Below the pieces are notes generated by a model. That model saw nothing but the letters and a program-made list of their open reading frames with translations, made no database searches and had not been told where the DNA came from. A program made the translations under genes and the position numbers. Shown one piece after another: positions 18,867 to 28,969 of a stretch of 64,000 bases of DNA. The stretch's first letter is position 1, and each line of letters opens with the position of its first letter. This DNA comes from Marinobacter xestospongiae (GTDB lineage Bacteria > Pseudomonadota > Gammaproteobacteria > Pseudomonadales > Oleiphilaceae), in contig NZ_JAKZAK010000019.1 of NCBI RefSeq assembly GCF_023156385.1, positions 56,170 through 120,169 on the forward strand, given 5' to 3'.

Positions 18867-19352
18867 ATGTTAGAGAATTGCCGCAATGCCAAGGAGCGTT
18901 GGGGAGGGGTCAGCGAGCTGATCGACCGTTGGCTCAAGGAGCGACAGGAGTTGATCGTCCATTACTGCGAGCTGTCCGGAGCAGACAGTGACGCGCCTAC
19001 CGAGGCGGTAGTGGCCAAGTTTGTGCGGCTTTGCGAGATCCTGGTGGACTATGTGTCGGCCGGCCACTTTGAGGTCTATGAGCAGTTGATCCACGAGGCC
19101 AAGGAGTTTAACGACGGCGGCCTGGAGCTGGCGGCCAAGCTCTATCCCAGACTGGAGCAGACCACTGAGGTGGCACTGAATTTCAATGATCGCCTGGATG
19201 GCGGTGAACTGACGGACACCGAGGTGCGGGAGCTGTTCAGCGAACTGTCCCAACTGGGTGAGACTCTGGAAAGCCGGTTTGAAATGGAAGACGTGCTGAT
19301 CGAGCAGTTGCACAACGTTCATGCCGATCAGGTGATGTCTTCGTCCGCCTGA
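18867..19352 (+). CDS. rsd: Anti-sigma70 regulator Rsd/AlgQ
   Basis: 161-aa Rsd/AlgQ family protein. It binds region 4 of the housekeeping sigma factor and shifts RNA polymerase to alternative sigma factors in stationary phase. In Pseudomonas AlgQ affects alginate and virulence genes. It opens LENCRNAKERWGGVSELIDRWL and continues with ERQELIVHYCELSG and the FNDGGLELA segment. The ATG at 18867 has GGGAGG 5 nt upstream. In-frame upstream sequence is not family-like. It is adjacent to dsbB, as in Pseudomonas. Confidence 0.93.
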   Translation: MLENCRNAKERWGGVSELIDRWLKERQELIVHYCELSGADSDAPTEAVVAKFVRLCEILVDYVSAGHFEVYEQLIHEAKEFNDGGLELAAKLYPRLEQTTEVALNFNDRLDGGELTDTEVRELFSELSQLGETLESRFEMEDVLIEQLHNVHADQVMSSSA

Positions 19353-19415
19353 GGCGGGAGTGGCCGGCAGCCAGGGACTGACTGCCGGTGAGATAGGCTG
19401 GAGTGCGGGTCCGGA

Positions 19416-20126
19416 TCAGGACTCCGGATTGATTTCCAGCAGTTCCACGTCAAAGATCAGGGTTTCGTTGGGACCGATGGCGCGGTTGCCGCCCGGGCCG
19501 TACGCCAGATCTGACGGGATATACAGCTTGTAGCGGCTGCCTTCCGGCATCAGCTGCAGGCCTTCGGTCCAGCCCGGGATAACCTGGTTCAGACCGAAGG
19601 TTACCGGCTCGCCGCGCTCGCGGGAGCTGTCGAACACCTCGCCTGAGATCAGTTCACCGGTGTAGTGCACCTTGACCTTGTCGTCGGCGGTGGGCATGTC
19701 GCCTTCAGCGGCTTCAACCACTTCGTACTGCAGGCCGGATTCGGTGGTCATCACACCGTCACGCTCGGCGTTTTCCTTGAGGAACGTTTCGCCGGCGGTC
19801 TTGTTGTCTTCCGCCAGTTGTTCCATCTGCGCAACCTGCTCTTCCTGCATCTGCTTCTGGTAGTCCATCAGCGCCTGCTGGATCTCTTCGCGGGTCATCC
19901 GGTTGACATTTTCATCGCCGGCGTGGCCGTGCTGGATACCCTGAAGGAACTGATCCATCTGCAGGTCCGGCAGATCATTGCGCATGCGCTCGCCCAGCAC
20001 CAGACCCATGCCGTAGCTGACTTTCTGGTGGTTGTCGTTCAGCTCGGGCTCCGGTGCCGGCTGGTTGGCGGCGGTACAACCGCCGAGGATGCCAGCGGTC
20101 GCTACGGCGATTAGCGTCTTCTTCAT
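19416..20126 (-). CDS. FKBP-type peptidyl-prolyl isomerase lipoprotein (FkpA/Mip-like)
   Basis: 236-aa periplasmic folding catalyst. The signal ends in a lipobox (ILGGC, Cys about residue 17), so it is probably membrane-anchored. An N-terminal helical dimerisation domain (about 30-120, starting YGMGLVLGERMRNDL) is followed by a C-terminal FKBP domain: DKVKVHYTGELISGEVFDSS, GWTEGLQLMPEGSRY, and IPSDLAYG. The Pseudomonas counterpart lies in the same neighbourhood, though there algP sits between it and the ABC-F gene and no such gene is present here. Confidence 0.93.
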   Translation of the reverse strand: MKKTLIAVATAGILGGCTAANQPAPEPELNDNHQKVSYGMGLVLGERMRNDLPDLQMDQFLQGIQHGHAGDENVNRMTREEIQQALMDYQKQMQEEQVAQMEQLAEDNKTAGETFLKENAERDGVMTTESGLQYEVVEAAEGDMPTADDKVKVHYTGELISGEVFDSSRERGEPVTFGLNQVIPGWTEGLQLMPEGSRYKLYIPSDLAYGPGGNRAIGPNETLIFDVELLEINPES

Positions 20127-20287
20127 TGGATCGTCCTTAGTGTTGATGCATCGATGATGAATGATGACGGAAAAGGTAACCGGTTCAGCACTCAGATGCC
20201 ACTGAACGGACGTTAATCGTTTGCCGTGGTCAACAAAGCTGAGAAGTGAGGGCGAGCCTCTCTGAACCTGTTAGCCATCCTTGGCCG

Positions 20288-20662
20288 TCAGCTATCCTTG
20301 CCCGGGCTCAGGGCGAAGGGGGCGTGATAGGGGGATTGCCAGTCGGTTTCCGGGTCGCCGGACGACAGGTTGGGCAGCCCCTGGTTGGGTTCGACCGCGA
20401 GGGCATTCCAGGGCCCTTTCTCCGGTGGAGTGTCGGCGTAATGCCAGCCACCGTCGCTGTCCTGCCATTTGAAGATCACATCCGGGCCGTCCAGTGGTAC
20501 CGGAGATGGCACCAATCCTTCGAAGGCGGGGATCTTTTCGTCGGGGGATTCGGTTGCATCCGTGCTGGCGACGGTCTCCGGGTCGGTGATGCCGAAAAAA
20601 ATCAGCAGCAACAGCAGCCCAAGAGCCGGAAACGCCAGTCTGATCAGCCATCGCATTATCAT
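20288..20662 (-). CDS. DUF4124-like membrane-anchored protein
   Basis: 124 aa. One hydrophobic segment at residues 6-24 (ending LLLLIFFG) anchors or exports it. The mature part has a DUF4124-type motif (FKWQDSDGGWHYADTPP), a small domain found in many proteobacterial envelope proteins, then a Pro/Asn-rich tail. The ATG at 20662 overlaps the upstream TIGR02444 stop as ATGA, so the two are translationally coupled and the start is well supported. The biochemical role is unknown. Confidence 0.8.
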   Translation of the reverse strand: MIMRWLIRLAFPALGLLLLLIFFGITDPETVASTDATESPDEKIPAFEGLVPSPVPLDGPDVIFKWQDSDGGWHYADTPPEKGPWNALAVEPNQGLPNLSSGDPETDWQSPYHAPFALSPGKDS

Positions 20663-21177
20663 GGCCTGCTTGCTCCGTTGGGGGAGAGCCGGAAAAAGTG
20701 CCGGCTCAGTTCCGCCAGCCGTCGCTCGGTCTCCGTATCCTGTGGTTCCGGGGGCGCCGCCTTGCGGAGATTGTCCCGGATCAGTTGTTCTGTTGGCGCG
20801 GCGCTGGCGGTGGTGGCGAGGGTATGGTGAAACACCAGGGCCAGCTCCATTCGTTCCGCCTCCAGCTCGGCGCTGGCCACTTTGCTGCGCAGGCTGGCGA
20901 TTGTGCTGTGCTCCCTGGGCAGCTGTTTTCGCAGCTGTCGCAGGGGGGCGGTCACTTCGGTGCGCCACTGCAACACCACTGCTGACTCGCTGGTGAAGGC
21001 CTGGCCCAGAGACGCTTGCCAGGCCGCGGCCAGCAGCCGGGTGACACTCCAGCCTCGGCCCTGGAGCGCCAGGCAGTGCTGTTCAACCGCCGGAATTGTC
21101 CAGGCCGCCAGCGCAAACCGCCATAGGGGATTGTCCGGTTCCAGGGTTGCCGGCAATGGCGTCCATTGTGCGGTCAT
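20659..21177 (-). CDS. TIGR02444 family protein
   Basis: 172 aa from the ATG at 21177. The longer frame upstream overlaps the divergent gene and is not family-like. The sequence is helical, opening DNPLWRFALAAW and then VEQHCLALQGRGWSVTRLLAAAW, the hallmark of the TIGR02444 family of unknown function. It is divergent from the ABC-F gene, with 94 nt between starts, and coupled to the DUF4124-like gene by a 4-nt overlap. The same gene neighbours the ABC-F ATPase in Pseudomonas. Confidence 0.85.
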   Translation of the reverse strand: MTAQWTPLPATLEPDNPLWRFALAAWTIPAVEQHCLALQGRGWSVTRLLAAAWQASLGQAFTSESAVVLQWRTEVTAPLRQLRKQLPREHSTIASLRSKVASAELEAERMELALVFHHTLATTASAAPTEQLIRDNLRKAAPPEPQDTETERRLAELSRHFFRLSPNGASRP

Positions 21178-21271
21178 GCGGTGCCCACGGCGTTGGTGCG
21201 ATGGCTGCCGGCTGGGACCTTGATGATCGCCAGTGTTCTGGCATTCAGCGGGTTCCTGATAGAATGCCGGC

Positions 21272-23209
<1,938 letters not shown>

Positions 23210-23230
23210 CCCGGCAATCCGCTTCGGTGC

Positions 23231-24739
23231 TCACGCCAGAATGAGCTGCAGGTCCTGGCGGGTCAGGTAGTCCCGTTCATTCTCCAGGTCCGCCCGGGTC
23301 AGTGGACGGTCTGCCAGCCAGTTGTCCGGCAGTGTCAGGGTCAGGCTGTTGGCGTCGGCGCTGAGTCGGAAATCCGGCGGCGGTTCCTGATTGCGGGGGT
23401 GCTGGATCAGCACCGCCAGCCGGATCAGCACGCACAGATAGCGCAGACGGCCATGGTCATCCGGGTCGGCGTTCTCGAACACCGCCGACGAGAACTTGCG
23501 GCGGTGACCCCGAACCAGGGTGGCCAGTTCACGCTGGAACTGCTGGGTAAAGCCCGGCAGGTCGGAATACTGCAGCAGGTAGGCGCCGTGCTTGTGGTAC
23601 TGGCTGTGGGAGATGGTCAGGCCAATCTCGTGCAGGCGACAGGCCCAGCGCAGCACGTCTTCGTCGTTGTCACTGTTGATCTGCCAGCTGTCGGCAACCT
23701 GGCGCCAGGCGGCGATGGCGGTCTCCTCGACGGCGCGGCCATGGTCCTGGTCAACGTGGTAGCGTTCCTGCAGCGCCTGAATGGTGCGCTCGCGAACGTC
23801 CTCGTGCTGGATACGGCCGACAATGTCATACAGCAGGCCTTCCCGCAGCGCGCCCTCGGCGAAGCGCATTTCCTCAATCCCCAGCGATTCGAACGCCGCG
23901 TAGAGAATGGCGAAACCGGCCGGGAACACGCTGTGGCGTTCCGTTCGCACGCCCAGCTCCGACAGCCGTTCCACCCGGCCCATGTCCACCAGCCGCTTGC
24001 GCAGCTCCCGCATGGCCTTGAAGGTGATGGTGCCGTCGGTGATGCGCAGCGCTGCCAGAGCATTGGCAATGGCCTTGATGGAGCCGGAGGAACCGACCGC
24101 GCTGCTCCAGCCCAGGCGCCGGTACTGGCTGCGGATGTGCAGCAGCTCCTGGGCGGCGTGGGTGATGGCGCGATCCATCTGCCGGCGACTGATGCGGCCG
24201 TCGGCGAAGTGGCGGTTGCGGAAAGACACGCAGCCCATGTGGAGGCTTTCCAGCTCCCGGGTTTCAAAGCGTTCACCGATAATGAACTCGGTGCTGCCGC
24301 CGCCAATGTCGATCACCAGCCGTCGGCCGGCGTCATCGGACAGGGTGTGGGACACCCCCAGGTAAATCAGGCGGGCCTCTTCGCGGCCGGCGATGATCTC
24401 GACCGGAAAGCCCAGTACCTGCTCGGCACGGTGGATGAAACCGGCGGCGTTGCGGGCCACCCTCAGGGCGTTGGTGCCGACGATCTGCACGGCCGAGGCG
24501 GGCATGCCGCTGAGTCGCTGGGCAAAGCGGCTGAGGCAGTCGAGGGCCCGCTGCTGGGCGGCTTCGGTGAGATTGTTGTCGGCATCCAGGCCGGCTCCGA
24601 GCTGGACCTTCTCACCCATCTTCTCAAGGGTTCGGATTTCGCCGTGCACCAGGCGGGCCACGACCATGTGGAAACTGTTCGACCCCATGTCGATCGCGGC
24701 AATGACATCGGGTTCGGTGGCGGTATCGACGGCCATCAC
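23231..24739 (-). CDS. ppx: Exopolyphosphatase (Ppx/GppA family)
   Basis: 502-aa enzyme removing terminal phosphate from polyphosphate, possibly also hydrolysing pppGpp. The actin-like fold is visible: phosphate-1 loop IDMGSNSFHMVVAR (about 16-29), the second loop VIDIGGGSTEFIIGE (about 147-161) and the RKFSSAVFE region. The C-terminal half has the HD-like helical domain (ACRLHEIGLTISHSQYHKHGAYLL). The start is GTG at 24739 or the ATG one codon on; AGAGGAA lies upstream. ppx and trxA are divergent, as in Pseudomonas. Confidence 0.94.
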   Translation of the reverse strand: MMAVDTATEPDVIAAIDMGSNSFHMVVARLVHGEIRTLEKMGEKVQLGAGLDADNNLTEAAQQRALDCLSRFAQRLSGMPASAVQIVGTNALRVARNAAGFIHRAEQVLGFPVEIIAGREEARLIYLGVSHTLSDDAGRRLVIDIGGGSTEFIIGERFETRELESLHMGCVSFRNRHFADGRISRRQMDRAITHAAQELLHIRSQYRRLGWSSAVGSSGSIKAIANALAALRITDGTITFKAMRELRKRLVDMGRVERLSELGVRTERHSVFPAGFAILYAAFESLGIEEMRFAEGALREGLLYDIVGRIQHEDVRERTIQALQERYHVDQDHGRAVEETAIAAWRQVADSWQINSDNDEDVLRWACRLHEIGLTISHSQYHKHGAYLLQYSDLPGFTQQFQRELATLVRGHRRKFSSAVFENADPDDHGRLRYLCVLIRLAVLIQHPRNQEPPPDFRLSADANSLTLTLPDNWLADRPLTRADLENERDYLTRQDLQLILA

Positions 24740-25106
24740 GGCTGACTACTTCCTCTTGCCGGCTTGGAAAGGCGTGGGGCCAGGGCGGCCCCGGGGCAGC
24801 GGGATACCGGAAGGTTCCCCTAGCGACATCGAATGCTGCGACAACTATAAGGCAATGCCCGGTGGCTGTCAGTAGTCGCTTTCCATGATCCGGCGATAGT
24901 CGGCCCCTTCACATCCGGTTGAGCAATCGCGTAAAGTAATAACTAATCTCGTCGGTGGTGCTGGCCGTATTGGTCCGGTGTTCACCGCAGGTAAGCCGGG
25001 GCCGTGGCAAGGCCATGCGACCCCGTCCAAATCAGTCCATAGCGTAGCCCCAGGCTGGCCGACGTCGGCTTCATGGGGACAGATGCGCCGTAATCAGGAA
25101 AAGGCA
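24740..25106. other. Intergenic region between ppx and trxA
   Basis: 367 nt separate the divergent ppx and trxA starts. A weak sigma70-like site reads TTGAGC (24919-24924), 17 nt, then ACTAAT (24942-24947), which would give a trxA leader of about 155 nt. I see no credible coding frame or structured RNA in it. Confidence 0.4.
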
Positions 25107-25433
25107 ATGAGCGGAAATATCGTAAATGTGACCGATGCGTCTTTCGAGCAGGAAGTACTGCAGGCCGATACGCCGGTACTGGTGGATTACTGGGCCGAAT
25201 GGTGCGGTCCCTGCAAGATGATCGCGCCGGTGCTGGAAGAGATTGCCGATGAGTACGACGGCAAGCTCAAGATCTGCAAGCTCAACATTGATGAGAACGA
25301 GCAGACTCCGCCCAAATTCAACATTCGCGGTATCCCGACCCTGATGCTGTTCAAGAACGGCAACGTCGATGCCACCAAAGTGGGCGCCCTGTCCAAGTCA
25401 CAGCTGGCAGCCTTCCTCGACAGCAACCTCTGA
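25107..25433 (+). CDS. trxA: Thioredoxin 1
   Basis: 108-aa cytoplasmic dithiol reductant. The active site WCGPC is at residues 32-36 (C33, C36), with the buried Asp in VDYWAEW and the cis-proline loop RGIPTLMLF. Length and sequence are standard TrxA. The ATG at 25107 is chosen because the upstream open frame is not thioredoxin-like and AGGAAAAG lies just before it. It sits between ppx and the Moco genes, while in Pseudomonas it is directly next to rho. Confidence 0.97.
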   Translation: MSGNIVNVTDASFEQEVLQADTPVLVDYWAEWCGPCKMIAPVLEEIADEYDGKLKICKLNIDENEQTPPKFNIRGIPTLMLFKNGNVDATKVGALSKSQLAAFLDSNL

Positions 25434-25452
25434 TCGGTCTGTCGAACCCGAC

Positions 25453-25490
25453 AAAGCCGCCCCTGAGTCGCTTCACGGGCGGCTTTGTTG
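25453..25490 (+). terminator. Rho-independent terminator of trxA
   Basis: Stem arms 25453-25462 (AAAGCCGCCC) and 25477-25486 are perfect complements over 10 bp with a 14-nt loop, followed by TTTGTTG. It lies 20 nt after the trxA stop. Confidence 0.85.
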
Positions 25491-25521
25491 TGTCTTGGCG
25501 GCAGCCATTGCGGGAGTGAAT

Positions 25522-26094
25522 ATGACCATTGCCGGACTGTTGCTGGCCGGAGGGGAATCCCGGCGCATGGGCGGTGACGACAAGGGCCGCCTGGCCTGGC
25601 AGGGGACCCCCATGGCAAGCCGGGTGGCGGCCACGATGACGGCGGTGGTGCCGGCGCTGATTGTCAGTGCCAACCGCCATCCGGCGTTCTATCGGTCGCT
25701 GGGGCGGTGGCTGGTTTCCGACCCGCCAGGCCTGCGCTGGCAGGGACCGCTGGCCGGGCTGCTGGCAGGGCTGGAGTGTGCCCGTCAGGAGGGCTTTGCG
25801 GCGGTGCTGGTCTGTCCCTGCGATACGCCCACGGTGACGCCATCGCTGCTGGCCCATGTGCTGGCGGCCTACCACGAGGCCCCCGAGCGGCCGCTGATGG
25901 CGGAGGTGGACGGCCGCGTTCACCCCCTGCACGGGGTGGTGCCGGTGGCTCTGGCGGACGATCTGGCGGCGTACCTGGCAACGGGCGAACGCCGGGTGTT
26001 CCGTTTCTTCCGCCAGCACGGCGGGCGGCAGGTGAACTGTGACGTCTTTGCGTCCCAGTTCACCAATCGCAATACACCGGATGACTTATGCTAG
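25522..26094 (+). CDS. mobA: Molybdenum cofactor guanylyltransferase
   Basis: 190-aa enzyme attaching GMP to molybdopterin to make the bis-MGD cofactor of DMSO-reductase-family enzymes such as formate dehydrogenase and nitrate reductase. The nucleotide-binding loop LLAGGESRRMGGDDK is at residues 6-20. A QGPLAGLLAGLE segment and the metal motif VCPCDTP follow, the last with a Cys where many homologues have other residues. ATG at 25522. It converges with moaE, sharing 4 bp at the two stop codons. Confidence 0.92.
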   Translation: MTIAGLLLAGGESRRMGGDDKGRLAWQGTPMASRVAATMTAVVPALIVSANRHPAFYRSLGRWLVSDPPGLRWQGPLAGLLAGLECARQEGFAAVLVCPCDTPTVTPSLLAHVLAAYHEAPERPLMAEVDGRVHPLHGVVPVALADDLAAYLATGERRVFRFFRQHGGRQVNCDVFASQFTNRNTPDDLC

Positions 26095-26567
26095 TCGTCG
26101 CCAGGATCGCTCTGGTGCCAGCGGGCACCGCGTTCGCGGTCGCTGTCTTTCTGCTCCACCCAGTGCTCGCCATCGCGGGTGAGCTCTTTCTTCCAGAACG
26201 GCGCTGACGTCTTCAGCGCATCCATCAGGAATTCGCAGGCCGCAAAGGCATCCGCCCGATGGCTGCTGCTGACCCCCACGAAGACGATCTGCTCGCCCAG
26301 CGTCAGGGTGCCAACCCGGTGGATCACCCGGGCGCTCTGGATGTCCCAGCGCTCCCGGGCGTCGCCAATCAGCCCGTGGATCACCTGTTCGGTCATGCCG
26401 GGGTAGTGTTCCAGGAACAGCCCGGTGACATTGCTATGGTCGCCGTAGTCCCGCACCAGTCCGGTAAAGGTGGCGATTGCACCGGTGGCGTTGCTGGTCT
26501 GGCGCAGCTGTTGAAGCTGTTCTGCGGCGTCGAAGTCGGCGGATGCCACCAGGACATGGTCGGTCAT
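26091..26567 (-). CDS. moaE: Molybdopterin synthase catalytic subunit
   Basis: 158-aa large subunit of molybdopterin synthase, which adds two sulfurs from the MoaD C-terminus to cyclic pyranopterin monophosphate. Recognisable are GAIATFTGLVRDYG, LEHYPGMTEQ, RVGTLTLGEQIVFVGVSSSHR and the lysine pair near FWKKEL that binds substrate. It begins 3 nt after the moaD stop, the usual pairing. Confidence 0.95.
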   Translation of the reverse strand: MTDHVLVASADFDAAEQLQQLRQTSNATGAIATFTGLVRDYGDHSNVTGLFLEHYPGMTEQVIHGLIGDARERWDIQSARVIHRVGTLTLGEQIVFVGVSSSHRADAFAACEFLMDALKTSAPFWKKELTRDGEHWVEQKDSDRERGARWHQSDPGDD

Positions 26568-26570
26568 GGC

Positions 26571-26831
26571 TCAGCCTCCGGTGACCGGTGGAAAAAACGC
26601 CACCTCGTCCCGGTCCTGCAGGGGCGTGGCGTTCTTGGCCATGGCCTGGTTAACGGCCGCCAGTACCGGCCGCTCGCCGGTCAGCAATTGCCACGGCGCT
26701 CCCCGCTCCGCCAGACGCTGTTTCAGTTCCGCCAGGGTCAGGTTGGCGGGGATGGTCACGGTTTCCTGTTCGGTTCCCAGCTGCTCCCTGAGGCGGGCAA
26801 AGTAGTGCACGGTGATGGTGACGTCGGTCAT
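26571..26831 (-). CDS. moaD: Molybdopterin synthase sulfur carrier subunit
   Basis: 86-aa ubiquitin-like sulfur carrier ending in the required Gly-Gly (PPVTGG), which is thiocarboxylated and inserts into the MoaE active site. The N-terminus TVHYFARLREQLG is typical. The ATG at 26831 is preferred over one 8 codons upstream that would overlap moeA. It lies 4 nt after the moeA stop. Confidence 0.94.
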   Translation of the reverse strand: MTDVTITVHYFARLREQLGTEQETVTIPANLTLAELKQRLAERGAPWQLLTGERPVLAAVNQAMAKNATPLQDRDEVAFFPPVTGG

Positions 26832-26835
26832 CGGT

Positions 26836-28050
26836 TCACTCCAGCAGGTCGGCAAAGCTGTAGTAGGTGATCAGGTCGCCCTCCGCCACCGTGGTGTGCT
26901 CGGGCACCACCGCCAGGCCCTCAGCCCAGCAGGCGGAGCTGAGCATGCCGGAACTCTGGTTGGGGTAGACCACCACCTGCGGCTGACCGTCCTTGAGTTC
27001 CTTGCGGGCCCGCAGGAATTCGCGGCGGATGGACGGCACGTCGACGGCAAAACCGGCCGGTAGTGACTGCGCAGAGATCGGATCACCGCTGCGTCCCTGG
27101 CGCCGATGCAGGTAAGGCAGGGCCAGCACCAGGCCCGTCACCAGCACGGCGGCCGGGTTGCCGGGCAGCCCCAGCACCGGTGTGCCGGCCAGGTGGCCGT
27201 AGGCCAGCGGTTTGCCCGGTTTGATGGCCAGTCGCCACAGCGACAGTTCACCCTGATCCTCGAGAACCGCGCGAATGTGGTCTTCCTCGCCGACCGACAC
27301 ACCGCCGCTGGTGATGATCAGGTCGGCCTCCGCCGCCGCCTCGGTGAGGGCCTGCTCGGAAAAGGCCCGATCGTCCGGCAGGGTCTCGCAGCGCACGACG
27401 TTACAGCCGGTGCGCGCCATCAGTCCCAGCAGGGTGAAGCGGTTGGAGTTGTAGATCTGTCCCGGGGCCAGCGCCTGGCCGGGCTCCACCAGCTCGTCGC
27501 CGGTGGTGAACACCGCCACTTTCAGGCGCCGATACACGGTGACTTCGGCAATGCCCATGGAGGCCAGCAGCCCCAGCTCCTGGGGACGCAGGCGTACGCC
27601 GGCTGCCAGGGCGGTATCGCCCTCGCGCAGATCCTGGCCGCGGCGACGGATGTTCTGTCCCGGCTCCAGATCGGCCAGCAGGTAGACCTGGCCATCGACC
27701 CGTTCGGTGCGCTCCTGCATGATCACCGCATCGGCGCCCTCCGGGACCTCCGAGCCGGTGAAAATGCGCGCGGCCGCCCCTTCCGGCAGCGGTTCCGGAG
27801 CCTGGCCGGCGGCAATGCGGCCACGCACCGGCAGCGCGCGACCGGCCACCAGGTCGGCGGTGCGCACCGCGTAACCATCCACCGCACTGTTGTCGGCGGG
27901 CGGAACATCGGCCGGTACCTGCTGCGCCTCGGCCAGTACCCGTCCGAGGGCGTCGGCCAGGGGCAGGGTTTCGGTGTCTGTTACCACTCCGGCGTCGGCA
28001 AACAAGTGCGCCAGGGCGTCGTCAACGGAGGTCAGATTACCGACGGCCAT
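26836..28050 (-). CDS. moeA: Molybdopterin molybdenumtransferase
   Basis: 404-aa enzyme inserting molybdate into adenylylated molybdopterin. The family motifs are present: PPADNSAVDGYAV, FTGSEVPEGADAVIMQE, GDELVEPG, SGGVSVGEEDH and the LGLPGNPAAVLVT loop. The C-terminal domain ends at YYSFADLLE. The ATG at 28050 overlaps the moaB stop by 1 nt. It is the second gene of the moaB-moeA-moaD-moaE operon. moaA and moaC are not in the window. Confidence 0.95.
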   Translation of the reverse strand: MAVGNLTSVDDALAHLFADAGVVTDTETLPLADALGRVLAEAQQVPADVPPADNSAVDGYAVRTADLVAGRALPVRGRIAAGQAPEPLPEGAAARIFTGSEVPEGADAVIMQERTERVDGQVYLLADLEPGQNIRRRGQDLREGDTALAAGVRLRPQELGLLASMGIAEVTVYRRLKVAVFTTGDELVEPGQALAPGQIYNSNRFTLLGLMARTGCNVVRCETLPDDRAFSEQALTEAAAEADLIITSGGVSVGEEDHIRAVLEDQGELSLWRLAIKPGKPLAYGHLAGTPVLGLPGNPAAVLVTGLVLALPYLHRRQGRSGDPISAQSLPAGFAVDVPSIRREFLRARKELKDGQPQVVVYPNQSSGMLSSACWAEGLAVVPEHTTVAEGDLITYYSFADLLE

Positions 28051-28622
28051 CAGCGCACCGCCTTGTCGCCGATGACTTCCTGCAGCCGCTGCACCGGGCG
28101 GTCCGGTTTGCGCTGCAGCAGGCCGACGAAGTTGCAGGGCTTGTGGGTGGCGGTGAGCTGATCCCGCAGGATGCCCTCCCAGCCGGTACGGCAGGCGCCG
28201 GTGGAGCCGGGCAGGCAGAAAATCACGGTGTGGTTGGCAAGGCCACCAAAGGCCCGGGACTGTACCGTGGAACTGCCGATGTCGGTCTGGGACAGCCGGC
28301 GGAACTCTTCGCCGAAGCCGTCGATGGTCTTGTCCAGCAGCGGCATCACCGCCTCTGGCGTGCTGTCACGCTCGTGGAAGCCGGTGCCGCCAGTGATGAT
28401 CACGGCGTGAATATCCGGCGCCGCGACCCATTGGGAGATCAGCGCCCGCACCAGGTAGATGTCGTCTGGCAGGATGCGACGGGCGATGAGCTGGTGGCCT
28501 GCGGTCAGTACGCTGTCTTCCAGGTACTGGCCGGAGGTGTCCTGCTCGACGCCGCGGCTGTCGGACACGGTGAGTAGGGCGATGTTAAGGGCATGGTTGC
28601 CGGCCTGGGTATGACTGGTCAT
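28050..28622 (-). CDS. moaB: Molybdenum cofactor biosynthesis protein MoaB
   Basis: 190-aa MoaB/Mog family protein, which in organisms of this type adenylylates molybdopterin before metal insertion. It shows LLTVSDSRG near the N-terminus, the binding loop [17 protein letters not shown], the FGEEFRRLS segment and the [12 protein letters not shown] loop. First gene of the minus-strand Moco operon. The start at 28622 has only a weak ribosome site. Confidence 0.93.
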   Translation of the reverse strand: MTSHTQAGNHALNIALLTVSDSRGVEQDTSGQYLEDSVLTAGHQLIARRILPDDIYLVRALISQWVAAPDIHAVIITGGTGFHERDSTPEAVMPLLDKTIDGFGEEFRRLSQTDIGSSTVQSRAFGGLANHTVIFCLPGSTGACRTGWEGILRDQLTATHKPCNFVGLLQRKPDRPVQRLQEVIGDKAVR

Positions 28623-28969
28623 CCGTCACATTGCTCCGAAAGTTGGTTGAGTTCCCGGCCTATTGGCCTTGTCGTAACCGTTGGCTTGCCTTAAGCTCTC
28701 AGTATCCCGATCACAGGGCGGGATTGGAAGGGCTGGTATTGACCCCGGTTGTTGCTATAATGATCAACGATTTGAGGCCGCCAGTACTTGACATTGCACA
28801 ACGACCTGGTGAAAGATCACTCAGTCTGACGGGCTGACATCTCTCTCAGCCTCTGGCCTTTAGCTCCATTTTCTTTATTTTTGGCCCCTGACATGGCCGG
28901 GACGGCCAGTTTCGTACCCCCTGTCCCCTCTAACCCTGATTATTTCCATTCTTGAATGCCTAACAACTT
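28623..28969 (+). other. moaB/rho intergenic region with long rho leader
   Basis: 347 nt between divergent genes. A strong extended -10 is at 28753-28761, so about 205 nt of the region would be untranslated rho leader. The leader has pyrimidine-rich stretches (28841-28960, for example CCCCTGTCCCCTCTAACCC), which are suitable for Rho binding and autoregulation. That role is inference from known rho genes. Confidence 0.5.
28753..28761 (+). promoter_or_regulatory. Extended -10 promoter for rho
   Basis: TGCTATAAT is a perfect extended -10 (TG-N-TATAAT). No matching -35 lies 16-18 nt upstream, which is acceptable for this promoter class. A TTGACC 11 nt upstream is too close to serve. Confidence 0.65.

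Noticed and set aside
28739..28761. TTGACC paired with TATAAT upstream of rho as a classical promoter
   Set aside because: The spacer is only 11 nt. The TATAAT stands better as an extended -10 with TGC.
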